DNA of 29,896 bases, taken from Trichosporon coremiiforme (taxonomy: Eukaryota; Basidiomycota; Tremellomycetes; Trichosporonales; Trichosporonaceae). The notes beneath the pieces are model-generated. The model was not told the DNA's origin, ran no database searches, and saw only the letters and a list, made by a program, of their open reading frames with translations. Below, piece by piece: positions 21,909 to 29,896 of this stretch (position 1 is the stretch's first letter; every line of letters begins with the position of its first letter). The position numbers and the translations under genes are program-made. Location of the stretch: assembly GCA_039545355.1 (NCBI GenBank), contig BCJJ01000078.1:1-29896 (forward strand). The letters are read 5' to 3'.

Positions 21909-24900
21909 ATGGCTGAGGGAGCCCCCACCGACGCTGCGGCGCCGGCTGCTGCGGCGACCCCGACGTCGGCCGCCCAGCTGCCTGGCGACATCCTCGCAGA
22001 CGTCGAACGCGAACATGCACTCGCCGATCTCCAAGCTTCCCTGAAGGCCAGCGAGGAACGCATCGAAAAGCTCTCAGCAGACAACAAGACGCTCGAGACG
22101 CAGCGCGATGGCGCCGGTAGGTCTGATGTTGTGGATGTCCTGCTGACGGCACACAGTGTCCACCTCCAACCAGCTCCGATCACAGCTCGCGTCGCTCCAG
22201 AGCGCGCACCTGCAGAGCTCGTCTGAGATGAGCGTCATCCAGAGCCGCATTGATGTAAGCTGCGAATATACTTCAGGAGCTGACCACACAGGCGTCGGAG
22301 CGTGAGAAGCGCGAGCTCTTAGAGGAGATTCAGCGGTTGCAGGAGCGCTCTCAACGGTCGAACCGTGAGTTACGTCCATTTCGCCGCACTAACTCGCAGA
22401 TGAGCTGTACACGCTTAGGACGCAGAAGTCTGAGGCGTCTCAGAAGATTGCCCAGCTTGATGTCGAGGTCTCGGAGCTCAAGATGAGCGCCGACAGTGCC
22501 AAGGTGAGGCGGATTGCGATGGCATCGCTGACCTCAGTTCAACGAGCAACGGGCGCTCCAGTCTCTGACGAATGCACGCAACGAGATTCTCAATCTTAAC
22601 AAGGCTTCTACGGAAATTGAGTCAAGGTTCAACATGTACAGGGCGCAGACTGTGAGCTAGGTCTAGGTCATCGAAGCTGACATGCAGCAAAGCGAGCTCT
22701 CTGATTTACAAAACGAGAACCAGACGCTGCAAGACAACGTGTCCACGCACCAGTCGCGCTTAGAATCGCTGCAGCGGTCGTTCGCCGAGCACACAAGGCG
22801 TCTGGGTGAGGCGCAGACGACCATCGCCAACCTGAAGACGAGCGCCGCTTCCCAACATACGTCATTCCGCCTCGAACTCGAGCGTCTCGAGGAGGAGAAC
22901 CGCATCTTGGTCAAGCGAAGCGAGGATCGCGACGCCGCGATCGCAGACCGGGAAGCCGAGCTTGAGCACCAGGCTGCCACCTTCAGCCAGAAGGAGGCCA
23001 CTTGGCAGGAGAAGCTTCAGCGTGCCGAGGAGGCTCGCCAGGTTGCGGAGAAGCGTGCGGACGACTTCAAGATCACCGTCGAGCGCCTTGCTGTTGCTGG
23101 TGGCGATGGACGACACGACATCAGTCCTGCGGCTACCCTTGCTGCCAGGCAACGGGAGAGCGGCAAGTCTTACACGCAATTCTTCACCGACTACACGATT
23201 ATGGAGACGAAGCTGCGCGAGGTGGAGGCCGAGAACGTTCGGCTGACCGACCTTCTGACGGAGATCAGCCAGGATCTTGCGGAGAAGGTACGAAATGGGG
23301 TGCGAGTATTGGCTGACATCAGAAACCGCTGCTGGAGGAGCAGGCTGCCGAGCACGACGCCGCGATCGAGCGCGCCAATGCTCTCGCGGCAGAGCTCGCC
23401 AGCGCTCACGCCTCGCGGGACGCCTACGAGAGCAGGGCGAAGCTGCTCGAAGCGAACAAGGCGCACGACGAGGAAGAACTCCTCGCCCTTCGTTCTCAGA
23501 CCGAGGACCTCAGCCGACAAGTGCAGGCTCTTCTGCGCGAGATTGCGATCCGAGACGACCCCAACCTCGCGCACGTTGGTCTCGACGACAACGCCAAGAT
23601 CAGCGAGGGCGACCTCATCACCGACAAGCTCACCGAGTTCAAGTCGCTTCGGGCGCTTCAGCAGCAGAACCAGAAGCTGCTCAGGCTCACCCGCGGTCTC
23701 GTCGCGAAGCTCGAGGCGCGCGACGTCCGCCGTGCTACCGCCGACGCCAGCGATATCGACACCGCTGCCTCCCTCGACGAGGCGGCCGAGACGATCGAGA
23801 AGCTGCACAGCAAGCTGCTCGACTCGGAGAAGAAGATCAACGAGCTCGCCCGTGAGCGCGACTTCTTCTCGAAGCTGCTCTCTCGCGGCGAGGGACTGCG
23901 GTGGTCGAACGGTGCGACGGCTACGAAGAACCCGTTAGCTGGCGACACCGACAACGAGGTTGCTCTTAGCAACTTGCAGGCTGAGCTCGACATTGTGCGC
24001 AGCAAGGCCGACCAGGAGATTGCCGAGGCGAAGGAGCAGGCGCGCCAGAAGGCCGAGGCCGCTGGTGTCGCCGAGGTGGATAAGGTGAAGGCCGAGGCCA
24101 AGGCGCAGATGCTCGAGGAGCAGCAGCGGATTCTTAGTGAGACTCACCAGCTGCAGCAGCAGGCCAACACGACGCTGGAGGCGCAGGTGCGACAGCTCCA
24201 GGGCCAGATCTCGCAGACGCAGCTGGAGCGCCGCAACGCCCTCGAGCAGGTCGCCCAACATCAGGCGCAGGAGACCCGCCTCCGCGACGAGGCGTCCCTT
24301 CTGCGTGCCGAGAAGGAGCAGTGGGAGAGCATCCAGTCGCGTCTGCAGAGCGACTTCTCGACCGTGCAGCAGGAGCGCGTGCGCCTGCAGCACCTCATCG
24401 ACAATCTCAGCAACGTCAGCACGGAGAACGAGAAGACGAAGACCGAGCAGCGGACCATGCTGGAGAAGCGCATCGAGGAGCTGCAGCGCGAGGCTGGCAC
24501 TCTGCGGTCCCAGGTCGACCAGGCTCGCGAGGCCACTCGCGCTGCCGAGCAGAAGGCGTCCGAGGCCGACGCCCGCATCGCCTCCGAGACCGCCACCATT
24601 CGAACGGAGAAGGAGGCGGCCGAGGCACAGGTCACTGCCAAGGCGACCGAGATCGAGACACTCCAGTCGCAGCTCGCCGACGCGAAGCGTATCGGGCTTA
24701 ACTGGCAGCGACGCTCGCGTGACCTCCAGACTCAGCTCACGGAGGCGTCTAGCAACAGCTCGACGGCTGTACAGGAGAAGGAGAAGGAGGTCGAGACCCT
24801 CAAGACTGAGCTGGAAAGTGCCAAGAGCAAGATCACTGAGCTTGAGGGTAAGATCTCTGCCGCCGAGCAGGCCAGCGCGCTCAAGGACGGCACGATTACC

Positions 24901-26456
24901 CTACTGCAGGGCGAGCTCGAGGCTGCGAAGGCGAGCCAGGGTGCTGAGGCGTCCACCGCCGCCGTGGACACGGATGCTCTTGTGAGTTGCTCACCGCCGG
25001 CCAAACTGACATCCAGGCGTCTCTGCAGAAGGAGCGCGATGAACTGCAACAGAAGCTGTCCCAGGCGGAGAAGGACCTCGAGGCCGCCAAGGCTGCCCAG
25101 CCCACGGAGGGTTCTACGGACAACTCGGAGATGGCCAACAAGCTCGCCGAAGCAGAGAAGAAGCTCGCCGAGTCTGACGCCAAGTACGAGCGCGACGTGC
25201 TGCGCGTGAACCGCGCCAACGTCGGTCTCAAGAAGGGCAAGGGCGAGGCCGACGCTCGAGTGAACGAGCTGCAGGCCGAACTAGAGGACGCCAAGAAGAA
25301 GCTGGAGGAGGCGCAGACCGCGGCCACCACGGGTGGCGACGGTTCCGCTCCGGACCAGGCGACAATCGACGCAGCTGTCAAGGCAGCCGTCGAGAAGCGC
25401 GAGGCAGAGCTGAAGACGGAGCACGACGCGGCCATCGCAAAGGTGAAGAGCGAAGCCGGACCCGACGCGGACGCCGTCCAGAAGGCTGTTGCCGCGAAGG
25501 AGGCAGAGCTGAAGGAGCAGTTCGCCAAGGAGCTCGAGGAGACGAAGAAGAAGGCTGCGGCCGAGGCTGGTGGACCCGGTGGCGATGCCGAGGCGGCCGC
25601 AAAGGTCACCGAGCTCGAGGCAAAGGTCAAGGATCTGAGCCGACAGTTGCGCAACGCTGACATCTCGCGCAAGACGCTCGAACGCACCAAGGCCACCCTC
25701 GAGGCGAAGGTGAAGGCGCTTGGAGGCGAGGGTGCCGCGACGCCGACTGCCTCGCCTACCACGCCGACGGCGACTCCTGCCCTCTCCGCGACCGCGAGTG
25801 CGTTCAAGCCCGGTGCCAAGCCGGCCGCGAAGCCTGCTGCGGCTGCTGCGACTCCCGCCGCCTCGGCTGCCGCCGCCGCACCCGCTGCTCCGGCTGCCAC
25901 TTCGGCCACCACTGCCGCCGCGACGCCAGCGAAGGCCGACGAGACGACGCCCGCGACGACAACAGCCCCGGCGAGGGGAACGAGCGTCCGTGGCCGTGCA
26001 CGCGGCACGGCAATTCGCGGCCGCGGCGCCGCTCCAGGCCGTACAACCTCAGTTTTGAATGGTAAGTCCCCTTCTACCCAGTAAACATCACACTGCCCTC
26101 GCTAACTGACATCAGCCGTGAACGCGACGCTCGCGACGAACGATTCGCCGACCGCATCTCCCACTGCTACAGCGACGGGAGCGACGGGTGCGACAACCGC
26201 AAAGCGCCCCGCACCTGAAGAGGAGGGCGGGGGCGACATCCTGACGCGTCTCCAGACCGGCGCCGGGACGACCACGCGGGCGGCGAAACGCGCGAGAGGG
26301 GGGAGTGCGCGCGGACGAGGGACGGGACGGAGGGCTAGTGGAGGTGGTGCCGGAGGCGCGCCTGGAGGAGAGGGCGGTGCTGGAGCAGCTGGAGGAGCAG
26401 GGGGAGCAGGGGGAGCTGGGGGAGCAGGGGGAGCAGGGGCAGAAGGCACGTCGTAG
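21909..26456 (+). CDS. MLP1: Mlp1/Tpr-like nuclear pore basket coiled-coil protein (nine exons)
   Basis: Exons 21909-22116, 22157-22254, 22292-22364, 22400-22503, 22538-22651, 22688-23287, 23323-24981, 25017-26061 and 26116-26456 encode 1413 residues. From about residue 30 to 1188 the protein is almost unbroken heptad coiled coil rich in E, K, Q, A and R. EVEAENVRLTDLLTEISQDL and DLSRQVQALLREIAIRDDP match the conserved central region of Tpr/Mlp1/Nup211 proteins. These form the nuclear basket and act in mRNA export and quality control. The tail changes to Ala/Pro/Thr-rich sequence (about 1189-1265), an RG-rich patch (RGTSVRGRARGTAIRGRG), a basic KRAR-containing NLS-like segment and a Gly/Ala repeat. 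It is shorter than typical members (about 1700-2300), mostly in the coiled coil. Eight introns are 34-54 nt, seven of them 40 or less, all with CTRAC just before the acceptor. Generic myosin-like coiled coils are the alternative; the central motif argues against that. Confidence 0.88.
26394..26438 (+). repeat. Five copies of a 9-bp in-frame repeat (ggagcaggg) at the 3' end of the Mlp1-like gene
   Basis: Five head-to-tail 9-mers, four identical and one with a single change (ggagctggg at 26412-26420). They encode Gly-Ala-Gly five times, within the last 21 residues of the protein. The copies are in frame, so unit gain or loss would change only tail length. Confidence 0.9.
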
Positions 26457-26500
26457 TCAGTGAGAACGAGCATAGACGAGACTCCGTAGACGTAGTGAAA

Positions 26501-26518
26501 GATCACAGCGATCACAGC
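26501..26518. repeat. Perfect 9-bp tandem duplication (gatcacagc x2)
   Basis: Two identical adjacent 9-mers, just 45 bp after the stop of the Mlp1-like gene, probably within its 3' untranslated region. Confidence 0.85.
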
Positions 26519-27613
26519 AGAACATGTATACCGTACCAACTGTACACTGCAGTGACGGGCACCGCTCCGTTTCACCACCTGGACAGTGCCGTCATGCGTT
26601 CCGACGTTCCTACATGACATGAGGAATCGCGGGCAGTCTGGGATCCCCGCATATCTGCTCGAGCGTGGACTTGGGATGACGAGATCCACATGGATTATGG
26701 TGCGTCGAGGGGAGGAGGGAGGCACCAGTCCCGTGTTTTGTTTGTTTGTTGCGTGAGTCTCCGAGCTTGCAGCAAGGGGTCGAGTGTAAGGGGTGAGGGG
26801 GGTGTGAGGAGGGTGTGACTGTTCCTGGTCCTGACCCCGTCCTACAGGTTAGAAGTGATCGCTGGCTTCGTGGCGAGTCGCAAGTCGCGATCATTTCGCC
26901 CTGCCCCTTCATCCCTTCGTCCCTGCATGCTTTGAGGTTTTGGCCGGGTGACTCTGTGAGGTGCAGCCGGCCCGGAGACTAATGGGCGATCCGGAGTGCA
27001 ACCTTGTGGCCATGCAGGCAAGCTTTGTTGTGCTTGTCCCAAGCGACAAACGATGGCGAGCATCAGAGAGACGCCAATGAATGGGCGGCGAGCTACGGGA
27101 CCAGCGCCAGCTAAGATTCGCCGATGCCGTGACAAGGAGTGACAACTCCCTAGGATCCTGGGTCTGCGTATCCAGTGGTCTCCTGAGCATGCTGAGCACA
27201 AACAAACAAACGCACCTCGCCCAGCTGGTGGCGAATCCCCTTGCCCCTTGCTTGACAGTATCGCGCTGAGATCGACAAACATGACATGTGAGGCGAGGAA
27301 GACGCTGGAAACCCCCGTAGCTCCGTTTGCGCATGTTGTCTCAACGGTGATATTATGGCCACAATCGAGGGCACGCTCGTGGTATGTGCATCTGACATAC
27401 GGAATCCAGCGCACGCGGAAAGGAATAGAAAGTGACGATATGGCTGGGCCACTGAAATGTTTCGAGTCCGTGCCTCTTCTCCATTTCCTCGATCGTGACT
27501 TGAGAAAGTGGGAACTGGACACACCGAGCCCCGCCTAGCCGTGCGCGTTGGTGCAATTCGTCTTCCGGAGTGACCGCGGCCATCGCTTCCATTTCCATCA
27601 TGCCCTAGCAGGA

Positions 27614-27764
27614 GTACAGCGGTACAGCGGCCCATCGAGAACAGCACGACGCGCTCACCGGTGCACAACGGAGCTTTACGTATCTGCCCAGGGAAGAGAC
27701 CGGGGAAGAGACCGGGGGAGAAGGGCACGCAGAACCTGCCATCGCGTCGCTTGTCGTCGCTTGT
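27614..27764. repeat. Cluster of three perfect tandem duplications
   Basis: Within 151 bp there are three independent two-copy perfect tandem duplications: gtacagcg (27614-27629, 8 bp unit), gggaagagaccg (27691-27714, 12 bp unit) and cgtcgcttgt (27745-27764, 10 bp unit). The units are unrelated in sequence. Just downstream, ctcggagcccggcgg and ctcggagtccggcgg form an imperfect pair. Confidence 0.85.
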
Positions 27765-28055
27765 CGTTTGCCACTCGGAGCCCGGCGGGCCGGTTCGGGC
27801 GCTCGGAGTCCGGCGGCTCTAGTCGTAGCTCGTAGCGTGATCGGAGCATAAGAGAAGCTAGGTATGCATACGGATCTGTGCGGGCCTGCGATCAAACCGG
27901 GACAAGCTCGCTGATCGATCCTGGTTGTCCGGACAAATGACGTCGTATGAGCTCGCGTAGCACGCTCGCTTGGAACTGCGCGCTGCGAGCCGCGTCGTGG
28001 GTCGTTGGAGCGAGGATCCACCGAGCTTGCACTGCGCGCTACAAGGGTGCACCGA

Positions 28056-28450
28056 GCATGCGAGCATGCGAAGTGCACGAGCTGCGATCCTCACGCCAAG
28101 GGATCGTAAGGGCCGTGAAGGATCGCAGTAATGTCACCATGTCGCGGATATGCCGCGATCCATCGGGTAGAGCCTGTGGGTGGATCTGACTCACGACTAT
28201 GGAGTGCACACGCACACGATCTGCGAGCTGAGACATGGCGATTGCAATATTGTCACAGAGCGTGCGGCATGCGGGCATCACAATATCACAGGGGCATTGA
28301 AAGCGGGCAGGGGGGCTTGGGTATGACTATTCTCCTGGCTGGCTTAGCTCCGTTCATGTACTCACGCCTGCGCCCCATGCCGCATGTCTCGTTTCGATCT
28401 CGTTGCTTGAATAATCATGGCAGCATGCGAACATGCGTTCCAAGCATGCG
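28056..28450. repeat. Five dispersed copies of GCATGCG
   Basis: Exact GCATGCG occurs at 28056-28062, 28064-28070, 28267-28273, 28423-28429 and 28444-28450, all in the same orientation, with a related acatgcg at 28431. The core GCATGC is palindromic. No function is known to me in this context. Confidence 0.7.
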
Positions 28451-28460
28451 CGCAACGTTG

Positions 28461-28500
28461 CACCATTGCACCATTGCAACAGATTGAGATTGAGATTGAT
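28461..28500. repeat. Adjacent short tandem repeats (caccattg x2; attgag-type x3)
   Basis: Two copies of caccattg at 28461-28476, followed at once by three 6-bp units attgag/attgag/attgat at 28483-28500. Confidence 0.8.
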
Positions 28501-29623
28501 ACAGACACGCGTGTGTGTAAAGGGCTTACCCAATGCGGCAGTGCAGCTTAAGCATCTCAATGTTCCGAGGTTTGGACGCGCGTTGCACAGTGCCATGATG
28601 TAACTGATAAATGAGCGTGTCGCGGGGTCGCGAGCTGCAATGACGAAATGCCGGTGCCCCCCCTCCCCGTAACCCGGCTTCACCCTGGAAGGCAGCGGCC
28701 CCCGGGCCATTCAAGCGCGGTTCTCGGGCCGTATCACACCATGACGTGTACTGCCTGGCCGTGTCCCAAATTGCCAAAACAGGAAGAAAATACGAAATGA
28801 CGCTGCCAGTCTTCGCTGAGCTCCTGCGCCCTTGGGCGGTGGGCGCGCTGGGTTAGCTCCCATTTCATATCGGCCCTGCGCGGTTTCCCTGAGTCAGCGC
28901 TGGTGCCTGGACTGACTTGCCGTACGGACCGTTATGCAGGGACGATGCAGGGACAGACTCCCAGGATCCCAGGGCTTAAGACGCAGGAGGCGGAACGGTC
29001 AGCACGGCCACGCGCAGAGGCCCCCCTCCGGCCCCCTCCGCGAGATGCCGCTCGCGAACAAGCCTCAGGTCAAGTGCCTCTCTTCTTCAGGGGAGCACGG
29101 CCACACAGCCGTCGGTTGGTCGGTTGGGCGAGGTCGACAAGCTCGCGCGTTGAGGCATGCTGAACCGTTCATGCGCTCTTGCGCTTATGCTGCAAGCATC
29201 ATGTACCCAGCCGTTTACGCAGCAGTGACAGCGCTGAGAGCGCTGCACAAGCAGCACACCTGCCAAGGTCTCAAGGTCCCACAGGCCCAAGTCCTGAGCT
29301 TGTGCAGAGCTTGTGCCCTGGGCCTGCCGGCGCAAGCCTGCATGCAGGACATGGGACCTGGAAGGGCTGGCGGGCCTGGCGCCCGTTTGTTTGTACCGTT
29401 TGCTCCTATGCTCCTAACTCCAGGACGATGTCGGCGGCGGGCTGGTGAGCACAACCACACAAGCACGAACGCGGAGGACGGTGAGAGGGCTGCATGCAAG
29501 CCTGGGCCAGAGTTAATAATGAATCTGCTCCGCATGATGGCTCACAGGACAGGACAGCTGCTCGATCTGCGGCTGAGCCAGCAGAGCCTCCGATGTCATT
29601 CATCAAGCACTGCCGCCCGCCTG

Positions 29624-29651
29624 CGACCTGCAACCTGCAACCTGCTACCTG
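29624..29651. repeat. Four-copy 7-bp tandem repeat (caacctg-type)
   Basis: Units cgacctg, caacctg, caacctg and ctacctg lie head to tail, followed by a partial cagctg. It falls inside an open frame that I do not accept as a gene. Confidence 0.8.
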
Positions 29652-29896
29652 CAGCTGCTGGGAGCCAGCCTTCTGCCTCTGCTCGTCTCGGTCCCTGGGC
29701 CGTAAGGGCACCCATACCCACAGTTATTTTGTTGGTTTGGCTGCTGCTGCTATGCTGCTGGACCAGACATACCAGACTCTGCGAGCAGCCGTCGAGCTTT
29801 CCGAGCTTGTTTGCATTCATGAGCACTAATCAGGACTTGACTTAACCTGTAACCCACGACTTGCCATTTCCGGTTCTTGCCTCCTGTCTCATCTTC

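Larger units (their letters stand above)
26457..29896. other. 3.4 kb gene-poor region at the right end
   Basis: No frame here shows a domain, conserved motif or believable exon structure. The longest plus-strand frame (28934-29845, 303 codons) is Arg/Cys/Ala-rich with no fold-like pattern. The longest minus-strand frame (27522-26842, 226 codons) is similar. I found no tRNA, rRNA, transposase, reverse transcriptase or terminal repeats. What the region does hold is many two- to four-copy short tandem duplications and a cluster of GCATGCG motifs, listed separately. It may be spacer, a decayed gene or element, or the start of a heterochromatic or subtelomeric block. Confidence 0.55.

Noticed and set aside
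24896..26008. Minus-strand open frame of 370 codons antisense to the Mlp1-like gene
   Set aside because: An Ala/Ser/Val-rich mirror of coiled-coil codons. The sense strand has the splice structure and conserved motifs.
26738..27213. Inverted (gttt)n / (aaac)n pair
   Set aside because: Simple-sequence tracts of about 14 bp some 450 bp apart. Without longer flanking identity they are not evidence of a mobile element.
26842..27522. Minus-strand open frame of 226 codons
   Set aside because: No domain or motif, no splice signals linking it to other exons, and competing frames overlap it.
28934..29845. Plus-strand open frame of 303 codons
   Set aside because: It has no recognisable domain, an Arg/Cys/Ala/Leu-skewed composition, includes a 7-bp tandem repeat, and overlaps other long frames, as expected for GC-rich non-coding DNA.
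1..29896. CRISPR arrays, insertion sequences, retroelements, rRNA
   Set aside because: No regularly spaced repeats, transposase or reverse-transcriptase motifs, long terminal repeats or rRNA-like sequence were seen on either strand.

Overview
This window comes from a GC-rich, compact, intron-rich fungal nuclear genome. The clues are a complete set of conserved fungal housekeeping genes split by very short introns (many 34-40 nt) and a group X hybrid histidine kinase, an architecture known only from fungi. A basidiomycete yeast of the Tremellomycetes, perhaps Trichosporonales, fits the intron size and composition best. That placement is inference from style, not from a marker gene.

Layout, left to right: (1) 1-72, the first codons of homoserine kinase (minus), diverging from the five-exon spliceosomal protein SmE at 766-1306 (plus). 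(2) An F-box protein with a long acidic tail, 1775-3703 (plus). (3) An SSU1-type sulfite efflux transporter, 4833-6529 (plus), convergent with a divergent mitochondrial-carrier-like protein, 6811-7883 (minus). (4) A 2.26 kb gene-free stretch that ends in a pyrimidine-rich leader. (5) A very large hybrid histidine kinase of the Chk1/Mak2/Mak3 type, 10142-17224 (plus). (6) An Atg22-like transporter, 17749-19516 (plus), tail to tail with N-myristoyltransferase, 19627-21581 (minus). (7) An Mlp1/Tpr-like nuclear-basket coiled-coil protein, 21909-26456 (plus), head to head with N-myristoyltransferase across a 327 bp shared promoter. (8) 26457-29896, 3.4 kb with no credible gene but with many short tandem duplications and a cluster of GCATGCG motifs.

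The genes are mostly independent housekeeping functions: threonine synthesis, splicing, ubiquitin targeting, sulfite export, organelle transport, stress phosphorelay, vacuolar export, protein lipidation and nuclear pore basket. They do not form a metabolic cluster. I did not find a wholly new system. The most informative pattern is in the introns: nearly all carry a CTGAC or CTAAC branch site a few bases before the acceptor AG. That rule settles several ambiguous splice choices, including two NAGNAG acceptors and a 33-nt alternative acceptor in the Atg22-like gene. Exon coordinates were derived by hand from reading frame, splice signals and recalled family conservation; no alignment or transcript data were available.
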